From positions 1-33,750 of the forward strand of contig JAFUHM010000033.1 of assembly GCA_017468865.1 (NCBI GenBank): 33,750 nucleotides of DNA, read 5' to 3'. Source of the stretch: Oscillospiraceae bacterium (lineage in GTDB: Bacteria; Bacillota; Clostridia; Oscillospirales; Ruminococcaceae). Position numbers and translations under genes: made by a program. The notes beneath the pieces were generated by a model. The model searched no databases and was not told the origin of the DNA. It worked only from the letters and a program-made list of their open reading frames with translations. Shown here in pieces: positions 25,165 to 33,239 of this stretch. How positions within the stretch are numbered: position 1 is the first letter of the stretch; the number at the start of each line of letters is the position of its first letter.

Positions 25165-26106
25165 TTACCATTTGATATTGGTGATGACTTCCTTCAGGCA
25201 GTCTGCGCTGTGTCTGAGCTTGGCGATCTCTTCATCGGTAAGGGGAACGTTGAGCTTGCACTCGATACCGTCTCTGCCCACGATGGAAAGAACAGAAAGG
25301 CAAACATCGTCTATGCCGTATTCGCCGTTCATCATCGTGGAAACAGTCAGTGCAGTATCTGTGCCGCTGAAGAGGCACTTGCAGATATGGCATACTGAAA
25401 TAGCTATCGCATAGAATGTAGCGCCCTTGTTGGCTATGATCTTGCCGCCTGACTTGCGGGTGTATTCCTCGATGGCATCATAGTCGATAGTCTTGCGCCT
25501 GTCTTCGGGGAGGGAGTTGATATATTCCTGGATGGGCACGCTGGCAATGTTGGTGAGCGACCAGGGAACGAAAGCGGAATCACCGTGCTCGCCGAATACA
25601 TAGGCATGGACGTTCTGCTGGCTTATGTCGAAAGCCTCGGAAAGTCCTGTGCGCAGTCTTGATGTATCAAGTGAAGTGCCGGAGCCGATGATGTGGTTTG
25701 CAGGAAGTCCTGAGAACTTGTGGAACTGATAGGTCAGCACATCGATAGGATTGGATACGATAATGTAGATCGCATCCGGAGCGTATTTGGTTATCTCCGG
25801 GATGATAGTCTTGGTAATATCAACATTTATCTGTGCAAGCTCCAGTCTCGACTGACCGGGCTTTCTTGCAACGCCGGAAGTAAGTATAACTACGTTCGAT
25901 CCCTTGGCATCCTCATAGGAACCGGAATAGATGGATGCAGGGGAGCAGTAGGGCACGCCCTGACGGATGTCCATAGCCTCTCCGATGGCCTTGTTTTCGT
26001 TTATGTCGATGAGGACGATCTCCGATGCGATGGAATTGACCACCATTGTGTAGGCAATGGTCGAGCCGACGCTGCCGGCACCGATAATAGTTACCTTGTT
26101 GCTCAT
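25165..26106 (-). CDS. mdh: LDH-like malate dehydrogenase
   Basis: A 313-residue NAD-dependent 2-hydroxyacid dehydrogenase. The NAD loop is GAGSVGS (9-15), followed by the ribose-binding Asp34 (LIDIN). Catalytic Asp147/Arg150 (SLDTSRLR) and His174 (GEHGDS) are intact. The overall style is that of L-lactate dehydrogenase, but the specificity loop reads GVARKPGQSR (78-87) with Arg81 and Arg87. Lactate dehydrogenases have Gln at the Arg81 position, and E. coli malate dehydrogenase reads GVARKPG there. Oxaloacetate/malate is therefore the likelier substrate. Position before fumC supports this. Automated pipelines may call it L-lactate dehydrogenase. The ribosome binding site is weak (AAGAAAG), and the leader is about 110 bases. 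Confidence 0.88.
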   Translation of the reverse strand: MSNKVTIIGAGSVGSTIAYTMVVNSIASEIVLIDINENKAIGEAMDIRQGVPYCSPASIYSGSYEDAKGSNVVILTSGVARKPGQSRLELAQINVDITKTIIPEITKYAPDAIYIIVSNPIDVLTYQFHKFSGLPANHIIGSGTSLDTSRLRTGLSEAFDISQQNVHAYVFGEHGDSAFVPWSLTNIASVPIQEYINSLPEDRRKTIDYDAIEEYTRKSGGKIIANKGATFYAIAISVCHICKCLFSGTDTALTVSTMMNGEYGIDDVCLSVLSIVGRDGIECKLNVPLTDEEIAKLRHSADCLKEVITNIKW

Positions 26107-26225
26107 AGTTTGATCTCGCTTTCTTGTAAGAATTTAGATGAAGTGGATAGATGTGATACCCTCAACGGCAGCAAAGCAACCTATAAAGCACAGCATTATA
26201 CGTTGGCACATACGCCGCCAATATT

Positions 26226-26254
26226 ATTGTATCACATTCTTCTGAAAAAATCAA
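26226..26254 (-). promoter_or_regulatory. Sigma-A promoter of the mdh-fumC-hdr-flx-frd operon
   Basis: On the - strand TTGATT (26254-26249) and TACAAT (26231-26226) are spaced by 17 bases. Start would lie near 26219. The leader to mdh contains a small inverted repeat (TTGGC / GCCAA) just after the start. I found no exact Rex-type operator (TTGTTAA-N4-TTAACAA). Confidence 0.72.
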
Positions 26255-26482
26255 GTATAAAAATTTCATTCTATTAAAAATACATAAATATTTTACAATA
26301 ATTTTCTGCCCGTTATCTGCGCTGCCCGAAATTCGCTATATATAGCACGATCCTCTTGATATAGCCAAAAATCCGACTGTTGCAGTTAGTCTTTGCTAAC
26401 CTGTATAATTGTAAAATAATAATGAACATTGTAAACTAAAACAAAAATCATGCTCCCGTTTTACATTTTTACAAAAAAACTC
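26255..26482. other. AT-rich divergent intergenic region
   Basis: Between the leftward mdh promoter and the rightward gpmA promoter lies AT-rich DNA without a coding frame. The only further signals I can support are a possible second rightward promoter at 26380-26409 and the small repeat GTTAG-N6-CTAAC inside it. Confidence 0.5.
26380..26409 (+). promoter_or_regulatory. Possible upstream gpmA promoter with inverted repeat
   Basis: TTGCAG (26380-26385) and TATAAT (26404-26409) are 18 bases apart. The spacer holds GTTAG (26385-26389) and CTAAC (26396-26400), a 5-bp inverted repeat around 6 bases, in a position where a repressor would block polymerase. Support is motif match only. Confidence 0.4.
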
Positions 26483-26511
26483 TTGCAAAATCCGAGGATA
26501 TGATATATAAT
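26483..26511 (+). promoter_or_regulatory. Sigma-A promoter of gpmA
   Basis: TTGCAA (26483-26488) and TATAAT (26506-26511) with a 17-base spacer. The transcript would begin near 26518 with the palindrome CAGCCC-TC-GGGCTG (26520-26533), a 5' stem-loop of the type that protects highly expressed mRNAs from degradation. Confidence 0.82.
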
Positions 26512-26566
26512 ATATATGTCAGCCCTCGGGCTGCACATGATACGATGTATGAAAGGAAAATGTATT

Positions 26567-27313
26567 ATGATGAAACTGGTACTTGTCCGTCACGGCGAGA
26601 GTGAATGGAACAAGCTCAATCTGTTCACAGGCTGGATGGACGTTGACCTCTCCGAGAAGGGTGTAGAAGAGGCAAAGAACGCAGGCAAGCTCCTTAAGGA
26701 AGAGGGCTATGATTTCGATATCTGCTATACTTCCTACCTCAAGCGTGCTATCCATACCCTCAACTATGCTCTTGATGAAATGGACAGAGCATGGCTCCCT
26801 GTCATAAAGTCATGGAAGCTCAACGAGCGTCACTACGGTGCTCTTCAGGGCCTGAACAAGTCCGAGACTGCTGAAAAGTACGGCGAGGATCAGGTCAAGA
26901 TCTGGAGACGTTCCTTTGACATCAAGCCTCCCGCACTTGATGCTGATGACGAGAGAAGCGCTACAAAGCAGGCTATGTTCCGTGATGTTGATCCTGCGCT
27001 CCTTCCCGCAAATGAGTCCCTCGAGACCACCATTGAGAGAGCAGTTCCCTACTTCAACGAGGAGATAAAGCCCCAGATGCTGGCAGGCAAGCGTGTTATC
27101 ATCGCTGCTCACGGCAACTCTCTCCGTGCTCTTGTCAAGTACTTTGACAATCTCTCTTCGGAAGAGATCATCAACGTGAACATACCCACTGCTACTCCTC
27201 TCGTTTACGAGTTCGACGATGACTTCAACGTTATCAAGTCCTACTACCTCGGCGATCAGGAAGCTCTCAAGGCTAAGATGAACGCAGTTGCAAACCAGGG
27301 CAAGGCTAAGTAA
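26567..27313 (+). CDS. gpmA: 2,3-bisphosphoglycerate-dependent phosphoglycerate mutase
   Basis: A 248-residue glycolytic mutase converting 3-phosphoglycerate to 2-phosphoglycerate. The phosphohistidine motif is [11 protein letters not shown] near the start, [16 protein letters not shown] is the substrate loop, and [13 protein letters not shown] holds the second catalytic His. Length equals the family norm. ATG 26567 is chosen: it has AGGA 9 bases upstream, whereas the in-frame ATG at 26516 lies at or before the transcription start. Highly regular codon choice (CTC, AAG, GTT) suggests strong expression. Confidence 0.97.
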   Translation: MMKLVLVRHGESEWNKLNLFTGWMDVDLSEKGVEEAKNAGKLLKEEGYDFDICYTSYLKRAIHTLNYALDEMDRAWLPVIKSWKLNERHYGALQGLNKSETAEKYGEDQVKIWRRSFDIKPPALDADDERSATKQAMFRDVDPALLPANESLETTIERAVPYFNEEIKPQMLAGKRVIIAAHGNSLRALVKYFDNLSSEEIINVNIPTATPLVYEFDDDFNVIKSYYLGDQEALKAKMNAVANQGKAK

Positions 27314-27368
27314 GGACCTTGGATAAATAAGCGGCGCACCTTGTTTTACAGCGCTGTTACAGATTTTT

Positions 27369-27413
27369 AAGCCATAGTATTTCTGATAGACAGACGGTAC
27401 TGTGGCTTTTTTT
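27369..27413 (+). terminator. Rho-independent terminator of gpmA
   Basis: AGCCATAGTA (27370-27379) pairs with TACTGTGGCT (27398-27407), one G-T pair, followed by a T-run up to 27413. The loop is 18 bases. It lies 56 bases after the gpmA stop. Confidence 0.8.
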
Positions 27414-27464
27414 GTTGACGTTTATAATGAGCTTAGCAGCTTCAGACAGAATTGGGGGATATCT

Positions 27465-28316
27465 ATGAGGGATTTTTTGATGAAAGGCACTGTGAAAGGC
27501 TCCGTTGTGATCTTTTGCATCCTGATCGCAGTTCATTCCTTTGAAGCGATCGTATTGAGGATGGACGAGACATTTTTTGGTGAAAACTTCATAAACAAGG
27601 TCTTCGGGATACTGATCCTTTGGCTCGTCCTTCGTATACTGCAATGGAAGTGGAACGATATAGGCTTCGCACGCAGCGACATCGTGAAAAACATCGTCTG
27701 CGGCATAGCGCTTTCCGCAGTGGTATTTATCCCGGCATACACAGTTGAGTTTTTCATCCTGAGGAGCCGAGGCGAGACGGTTCGGTTAGGCTTCTTTACA
27801 GCAGGGTTTTCTTTGACAGGGGGAACAACTGATCACAGCGGCATAGGTTTTGTCCTTATGTGTGTGTTCTTTAATATCATAAATGTTATCATGGAGGAAG
27901 GCACGTTTCGGGGCTTGTTGTACAAGATCGTCGGAACAAATCATTCTGTGAGATATGCTGTGCTGTTTCAGGCGCTTCTGTTCGGCATCTGGCATATTGT
28001 AACGCCGCTGCATAATCTGATAGACGGTGAGCTTGATATGACAGGTTTTATCGGATTGAGCATAGGGTATATCATCCTCGCAGGTATCATGGGTATCAAG
28101 TGGGCTATGCTGTATAGGATGACGGGGAGCATCTACATGGGGATGGCAGATCATTTCTGCAATAACTGCATCGCAACAAACTTACTGCATATGACTACCG
28201 GCAGCGGAACGGACGAATTGATGATCGTGCGCGTCATGACAGCACAGCTGCTGTCATTTGCTCTTGTGACCATATACCGGACAAGATGGAAGCAGGCTCA
28301 CAAACAGGCGGTTTGA
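27465..28316 (+). CDS. CPBP family intramembrane glutamic endopeptidase
   Basis: A 283-residue integral membrane protein with about eight hydrophobic segments. It contains the CPBP/Abi motifs: EEGTFRGLLYK (EExxxR), FGIWHI with the conserved His, and a late DHFCNN motif. These residues form the active site of Rce1-type intramembrane proteases. Bacterial members often act in peptide self-immunity or maturation; no substrate gene is obvious nearby. ATG 27465 is chosen because GGGGGA precedes it; a GTG at 27402 lies inside the gpmA terminator. No strong promoter was identified. Confidence 0.85.
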   Translation: MRDFLMKGTVKGSVVIFCILIAVHSFEAIVLRMDETFFGENFINKVFGILILWLVLRILQWKWNDIGFARSDIVKNIVCGIALSAVVFIPAYTVEFFILRSRGETVRLGFFTAGFSLTGGTTDHSGIGFVLMCVFFNIINVIMEEGTFRGLLYKIVGTNHSVRYAVLFQALLFGIWHIVTPLHNLIDGELDMTGFIGLSIGYIILAGIMGIKWAMLYRMTGSIYMGMADHFCNNCIATNLLHMTTGSGTDELMIVRVMTAQLLSFALVTIYRTRWKQAHKQAV

Positions 28317-28493
28317 CATATACCGACTGCGCAGATGAACATACCCGAAAGTGCTTCATTATGAAAGGCTTTCGGGTAGTTTTGTACATGATGAGAGTGT
28401 CGGCATAGCTGCCGAACATATTGCTGTATGCAGGAAGCACCCGCACCGGTTTGAGGTTTATGCACACTAAGTTTTAAAATTTTGTCATATCTA
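28317..28493. other. Non-coding gap after the CPBP gene
   Basis: Contains an inverted repeat ACCCGAAAG (28343-28351) / CTTTCGGGT (28369-28377) followed by AGTTTTGT, a probable weak terminator of the CPBP gene. The rest shows no coding frame with a ribosome binding site. Confidence 0.5.
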
Positions 28494-28522
28494 TTGATTA
28501 TTTTAATTATTTATGGTATAAT
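28494..28522 (+). promoter_or_regulatory. Extended -10 sigma-A promoter of the LURP-one-related gene
   Basis: TTGATT (28494-28499) and TATAAT (28517-28522) are spaced by 17 bases, and TGG directly precedes the -10, giving an extended -10 (TGnTATAAT). The start falls at about 28529-28531, the first bases of the structured leader. Confidence 0.82.
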
Positions 28523-28530
28523 CAAGTCAT

Positions 28531-28680
28531 GGATGCTATCTTGGTATCCGGCAGGGGATACAAGCCCCTGTCGGTTGTCGGAAAGCTGATGCCTGCCGCT
28601 GCTTTCCTGAAAGCAGGGCTGAATTAGGAAATACGCAGATTATAGCATCGGACAGCGGTATCAGTACCGCCTGAGGATGC
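28531..28680 (+). ncRNA. Structured 5' leader RNA, riboswitch-like, class unknown
   Basis: The leader starts with a closing stem GATGCTAT (28532-28539) pairing with ATAGCATC (28642-28649). Inside are a 10-bp hairpin CCGGCAGGGG / CCCCTGTCGG (28548-28557 with 28565-28574, one G-U) and a 7-bp hairpin CTGCTTT / AAAGCAG (28599-28605 with 28610-28616). Competing pairings exist: GGAAAGC (28580-28586) with GCTTTCC (28601-28607), GGCAGG (28550-28555) with CCTGCC (28592-28597), and GCATC (28645-28649) with GATGC (28676-28680), the last one opening the closing stem. A further hairpin GCGGTA / TACCGC (28655-28660 with 28665-28670) precedes the AAGGGG ribosome binding site. I do not recognise a known riboswitch class. 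Confidence 0.6.
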
Positions 28681-28702
28681 GGATGACAAAAGGGGTATTA
28701 TA

Positions 28703-29305
28703 ATGGGAGTATTTTCAAGTATAGACCGGTTCAGAGAGGCCGGTCAGAGAACAAACGTGAACAATGAGGAAAGGTTCGGAGAGCCTGTGAAGTCTCTCTT
28801 CACCTCTACCAAGGTATTCTCTCTTCACCACAGCATACAGATAACAGATGCCGAAGGGAACGTTGTTTACAACGCAAGCACCAAATTCCCGTCACTCCAT
28901 GACAAGACGGATATCTATGATGCTGCCCAAAGGCATATAGCGCATATAGAAAAGAAGTTCCTTTCCCTTCACGAGAGACATTTCGTCTCCATGGGGGACG
29001 GCACAAGGTTTGAACTGTGCAACGAACTGTTCCACCTCATCAATGACATCACCAATATCGAAGGACTCGGCTGGCAGCTGAGAGGCAACATCATAGGGCT
29101 CAACTTTGAGCTTTACGATCAGTACGGTGAAGTCATCGCCGTTATCGCACAGAAGATGATATCCCTTCACGACAAATACTGTGTGGATATATACAGACCT
29201 GAATATGAGGACAAGGTGGTAGCTATACTCATCACCCTTCAGCATATGATAAAGGACAGGGAGAATTCCGCTGCGGCGTCATCCTCCTCATCAAGCAGCG
29301 ACTGA
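28703..29305 (+). CDS. LURP-one-related (LOR/tubby-like) family protein
   Basis: A 200-residue protein of the LURP-one-related/tubby-C-terminal-like fold. It repeats short strands of the form FSLHHSIQITDAEGNVVY, FPSLHD, FLSLHERHFV and ISLHDKYCV, followed each time by an acidic turn, which is the family pattern of a 12-stranded barrel around a helix. No signal peptide is present, and the end is a low-complexity Ser run. Function in bacteria is unknown; relatives include phospholipid scramblase-like proteins that bind membrane lipids. AAGGGG lies 8 bases before the ATG. Its expression likely depends on the structured leader upstream, and the chemoreceptor gene follows after 96 bases. Confidence 0.8.
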   Translation: MGVFSSIDRFREAGQRTNVNNEERFGEPVKSLFTSTKVFSLHHSIQITDAEGNVVYNASTKFPSLHDKTDIYDAAQRHIAHIEKKFLSLHERHFVSMGDGTRFELCNELFHLINDITNIEGLGWQLRGNIIGLNFELYDQYGEVIAVIAQKMISLHDKYCVDIYRPEYEDKVVAILITLQHMIKDRENSAAASSSSSSSD

Positions 29306-29401
29306 CAGCAGATCCATGACGGTCAGCCCATTTATCCGTGAGCGGCGGCTGTCTGTACGGTATCTGTTTACACATCATCTGTGATACATTCAGGGGATAG
29401 T

Positions 29402-31222
29402 ATGAAGAGGTCATTGAACAGCAGACTTATCAGATTAGCGGCTATGAGTACGATCATCGGTTCATTATCCATTTCTCTTGTAGCTGTCACATATCTGAAT
29501 TCCATAACCAATAACTTTGCCGTGAAGACCGAGAATGTCATTGTTGCCGCAGCCTCCTCTTCGGTAGGTGAGGAGAATGTATTTCTTTCGTCTGCACTGG
29601 AGAATGCGGTGCCCGGTGAAGAACATGACATATTCTCTTCTGTATTCACCCTGGGAGATAAGCGCCCGTACAATACCGCAGCAGCCGAAAGAGAGTTTGC
29701 CACCCTTGATGAAGGAGAGTCACTGTGTATATGCCTTCCCGGTGAGAATGTGAGCCTCTTCGCCTATGATAAGGGCGACAGCGTGATCGTTGGTGAACTT
29801 TCCGAGGGATACTTCGACTATACGGTAGAGGGTATGGCTGCTGACGGTTCGGAAGGGCTTGTCTTCAACAACAGAACGGGTACTGTGCTTATTGCGACGG
29901 ACAAGACGAGATGCGGGACGAATATTTCGGACGATCCTGTATATGAAAATGCGTATTCAGCCGCACAGAACGGGGAAACTTACCGCTTCGGAGGCTTTAC
30001 GAAGAATACTGCGGTCTACTCTGCTCCCATCGATAATGCCGAGGGGGTCACGGTGGCGTACTGTCCCCAGGCCAAGATGCTTTTCGGGCAGGGGAGACGT
30101 GCAGTTGTCACCATGCTTTCATGGATGATAGTGAGCATACTTCTGGTGGTGCTGGTCGCTCTGCGCATGGCAAACAAGATCACAAATTCCATTCTTCCAA
30201 CAGTCGAGTGTCTGGACAAATTCTCAAAGGGTGAGATAGATACATCCTTTGTCCCCAATAACAGGGGCGATGAGACAGAGCTTCTCTCCGCCGCCATGAA
30301 GACGACCATTGATAATGTAGGTTCGTATATAAAGGATATAGATGCAGTCCTTTCCAGGATAGCCGACGGAGATCTTACCGTCCGTTCGGGGGCTGACTAT
30401 AAGGGGGACTTTATCAATATCAAGGATTCTCTTGACAATATAACTTCCTCCCTGTCATCTGCCATAAGCGCTATAAGAAAGGCAGGCTCAAGCGTAAACA
30501 GCGGTGCAGGCATCATTTCTGACGGCGCCAAGTCCCTTGCGGATAATTCCAATGCTGAGGCTGCCACGCTCAAGGAGCTTGATGCCCTTGTATCGGGTAT
30601 AAATGACAGAGTCCGCAGGAATACCGATATGATCGGACGCATGGAGAGTATTTCCTCCGATGTGATACAAAGTGTGGAGCACAGCAACAAAAGCATGGAG
30701 GAACTGAGCGGAGCGATCGAACAGATACGCACAGCATCATCCGAGATACGCTCCATTGCCAAGCTCATCGAGGATATCGCCTTTCAGACCAATATACTTG
30801 CCCTTAACGCCGCAGTTGAGGCAGCAAGGGCGGGGAATGCGGGAAAGGGTTTTGCGGTTGTAGCCGATGAAGTCAGGAACCTTGCAGGAAGGTCGGCTGA
30901 GGCAGCAAACAATGCGGTGATCGTCATCGGCAGGAGCGAGGCTGCTGTGGAACGGGGCGTAGAGCTCAATTCATCCGTCACCTTGTCCCTTGAAAATGCC
31001 CTTGACCGTGTGAATGAAATGGGAACGATAGTGGATGAGATATCCCATTCCTACGATCAGCAGGCCAAGGACATCAATGTGGTGAGCATCGGCATCTCCG
31101 ATATATCATCGGCTGTTTCGGATAACGCATCCACGGCGGAAGAGGCTGCATCAAGCACAGCTGAGCTTGCGGGTCAGGCGGACGTGCTTGAAAAGCAGAT
31201 AGGCGGCTTCAAGGTAAAGTGA
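29402..31222 (+). CDS. Methyl-accepting chemotaxis protein
   Basis: A 606-residue transmembrane receptor. TM1 is about residues 8-32, an extracytoplasmic sensing region about 33-234, TM2 about 235-257, then HAMP (258-310) and a second HAMP-like segment (IADGDLTVR, 320-360). The signalling domain follows, with the conserved hairpin tip [20 protein letters not shown] (457-476) that binds CheA/CheW. The ligand region is Cache-like in length but not assignable. ATG 29402 is chosen for the AGGGGAT just upstream. It may be co-transcribed with the LURP-one gene. No che genes are in the window. Confidence 0.93.
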   Translation: MKRSLNSRLIRLAAMSTIIGSLSISLVAVTYLNSITNNFAVKTENVIVAAASSSVGEENVFLSSALENAVPGEEHDIFSSVFTLGDKRPYNTAAAEREFATLDEGESLCICLPGENVSLFAYDKGDSVIVGELSEGYFDYTVEGMAADGSEGLVFNNRTGTVLIATDKTRCGTNISDDPVYENAYSAAQNGETYRFGGFTKNTAVYSAPIDNAEGVTVAYCPQAKMLFGQGRRAVVTMLSWMIVSILLVVLVALRMANKITNSILPTVECLDKFSKGEIDTSFVPNNRGDETELLSAAMKTTIDNVGSYIKDIDAVLSRIADGDLTVRSGADYKGDFINIKDSLDNITSSLSSAISAIRKAGSSVNSGAGIISDGAKSLADNSNAEAATLKELDALVSGINDRVRRNTDMIGRMESISSDVIQSVEHSNKSMEELSGAIEQIRTASSEIRSIAKLIEDIAFQTNILALNAAVEAARAGNAGKGFAVVADEVRNLAGRSAEAANNAVIVIGRSEAAVERGVELNSSVTLSLENALDRVNEMGTIVDEISHSYDQQAKDINVVSIGISDISSAVSDNASTAEEAASSTAELAGQADVLEKQIGGFKVK

Positions 31223-31234
31223 TCCATTCATATC

Positions 31235-31262
31235 AAAAAGGTGCCCTGCGGCACCTTTTTTC
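31235..31262 (+). terminator. Rho-independent terminator of the chemoreceptor gene
   Basis: GGTGCC (31240-31245) pairs with GGCACC (31250-31255) with a CTGC loop, extended by A/T pairs, and is followed by six T residues. It starts 12 bases after the stop. Confidence 0.92.
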
Positions 31263-31484
31263 TGCTCTGTCGGGCTCATCAAAGGCAAATGATGTAAATT
31301 TATAATTCCGTAATCATCTGTCCAAAGAAAAGGTTGTGCCTCATTGTATTTTATAGGATATGTTAAGAAAAAAATATCTTATACTATTCATTTTATCGAG
31401 CGGTTATGATATATTAGTATAGAATTTGAAATCAGGGTAACTATGCGTATTCGTATTTATGACTTATTTCCGAGAGGTGTTCAG

Positions 31485-33239
31485 ATGTTTCAGTTGAGAT
31501 GGCTTTGGTCCAATATGAAGGGCAGCAGGCGAAACTATATAATAGCACTGTGTCTGTCTGTCTTCTGCAATATGCTGTATATAACAGCACCGTACTTCCA
31601 GTCGCAGATAATAGATACATTTATCTCCAATGACAATGCCGCAGAGAATATGCGGGATCATTCCGACCTGTTCTATAAACTGCTGGCGGGGATGATCGGC
31701 TTTACGCTTCTCCGTACCATAATGCAGTACTGCTGCAATATGTATTATGAGAAGTCTTCACAGGGCATGATATACAAGATGCGCACCCATCTGTTCCGCA
31801 AGATCGAAAATCAGGACATGGAGTTTTACAACAAATTCCGCACGGGCGATCTTATGACCCGTCTCACAGGTGACCTTGACATGATGCGCCACATGGTATC
31901 ATGGGTCATAAAGGGATGCGTTGAATCCATCTCACTTTTCACCGTATCTATGGTGTATTTCTTTACCATCGACGTACCTACGGCTTTGTGTATACTTGCC
32001 ATCACACCATGTATCTTCATCATAACACGCCGTATCTCCAAGGAAGCAGGCCCTGCATACCGCAAGGTGCGTGAGACTTCCTCCGCACTCAACACCGCCG
32101 CACAGGAGAATATCTCCGGCAACCGCATAGTAAAGGCTTTTGCCCGTGAGGATTACGAAAAGAAGAAATTCACCGAGCGTGACGAGGCATACCGTACAGC
32201 CAATATCAAGGCGGCATTCGTATGGCTCAAATATCAGCCGTGGATGGATATTGCGGCAGGTATGCTTTCGGTGGTGCTGCTTATCTGCGGCGGTTATTTC
32301 ATGATGAACGCACATCTTTCCATGGGTCAGTATGTAGCCGTTTCGGGTCTTCTCTGGGCGGTGAGCAATCCCATGCGCCAGATGGGTTCCTATGTGAACG
32401 ACTTCCACCGCTTCATGGCATCCGCAGCCAAGATAGTAGAGATCTACTACGAGGCTCCAAAGATAGTCGATCGTGTCGATGCCAAGGAGGACAAGCCCGA
32501 AGGTGAAGTTGAGTTCCGTCATGTTTCTCTCGACATAGACGGCAAGAGAGTCCTCGACGATGTATCCTTCCACATCTTCCCGGGTGAGCAGGTGGTCATC
32601 ATGGGGCCTACCGGATGCGGTAAGACCTCACTTATCGACCTTATTCCCAGGTTTAAGGACGTTACAGAGGGTGAGGTGCTCGTAGACGGCGTAAATGTGC
32701 GTATGCGCAAGCTTCACGATCTGCGGCACAGCGTATCGGTAGCTACACAGGATGTGCTCCTGTATTCAGATACCATAGACAGCAATATCGCATTCGGCAA
32801 CTCCTCACTTGAAGAGGAATATGTACAGGAATGTGCGGATCTTGCGGCTGCAAGCGAGTTCATAGAGAAGCTGCCGCAGAAGTATGATACTATCGTCGGC
32901 GAAAGGGGAGTAGGTCTTTCGGGCGGTCAGAAACAGCGTATATCCCTTGCCCGTGCTCTTGCCATGAAGCCCTCCATACTGCTACTAGATGACACTACAT
33001 CCGCTGTTGATATGGAAACTGAAAACTATATCAGGAACTCTCTTGAGAACCGTCTTGATTTCCCGTGTACCAAGATCATGACTGCACAGCGCATATCCAC
33101 CGCACGCAATGCGGATAAGATAATCATCCTTGACGGCGGCAAGGTAGCTGACATAGGTACACATGAAGAACTGATAAGCCGTGACGGGTACTACCGTCAG
33201 ATCTATGATCTGCAGTGCGGAGGTGAGGAAATTGCGTAA
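31485..33239 (+). CDS. ABC exporter half-transporter with degenerate nucleotide site
   Basis: A 584-residue protein with an N-terminal six-helix exporter domain (about 1-330) and a C-terminal ATPase domain. Walker A is GPTGCGKT (374-381), the signature LSGGQKQ begins at 478, and Walker B is ILLLD (498-502). The residue after Walker B is Asp, not the catalytic Glu (LLLDDTTSAVD), and the switch His is Gln (TAQRIST). Both changes mark the degenerate site of heterodimeric exporters such as TM287/288 or BmrCD. ATG 31485 has GAGGTG at good spacing; an ATG at 31443 with a weaker AGGG would add 14 residues. The second half-transporter overlaps its end. Substrate unknown. Confidence 0.92.
   Translation: MFQLRWLWSNMKGSRRNYIIALCLSVFCNMLYITAPYFQSQIIDTFISNDNAAENMRDHSDLFYKLLAGMIGFTLLRTIMQYCCNMYYEKSSQGMIYKMRTHLFRKIENQDMEFYNKFRTGDLMTRLTGDLDMMRHMVSWVIKGCVESISLFTVSMVYFFTIDVPTALCILAITPCIFIITRRISKEAGPAYRKVRETSSALNTAAQENISGNRIVKAFAREDYEKKKFTERDEAYRTANIKAAFVWLKYQPWMDIAAGMLSVVLLICGGYFMMNAHLSMGQYVAVSGLLWAVSNPMRQMGSYVNDFHRFMASAAKIVEIYYEAPKIVDRVDAKEDKPEGEVEFRHVSLDIDGKRVLDDVSFHIFPGEQVVIMGPTGCGKTSLIDLIPRFKDVTEGEVLVDGVNVRMRKLHDLRHSVSVATQDVLLYSDTIDSNIAFGNSSLEEEYVQECADLAAASEFIEKLPQKYDTIVGERGVGLSGGQKQRISLARALAMKPSILLLDDTTSAVDMETENYIRNSLENRLDFPCTKIMTAQRISTARNADKIIILDGGKVADIGTHEELISRDGYYRQIYDLQCGGEEIA

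Noticed and set aside
25165..26106. L-lactate dehydrogenase assignment
   Set aside because: The specificity loop has Arg81 (GVARKPG), the malate type, and the gene precedes fumarase in the same operon.
26107..26482. Rex operator in the mdh promoter region
   Set aside because: A redox repressor site would make sense, but I found no TTGTTAA-N4-TTAACAA match or close variant; only weak AT-rich resemblance.
26516..26566. Longer N-terminus for gpmA
   Set aside because: The ATG at 26516 is about at the predicted transcription start and would add 17 residues absent from the family; 26567 has a proper ribosome binding site.
28531..28680. c-di-GMP, ykkC/guanidine or other known riboswitch
   Set aside because: GGGGATACAAGCCCC recalls a loop in guanidine-I RNAs, but the other conserved blocks of that class are absent; GEMM core GCAAA motifs are also absent.
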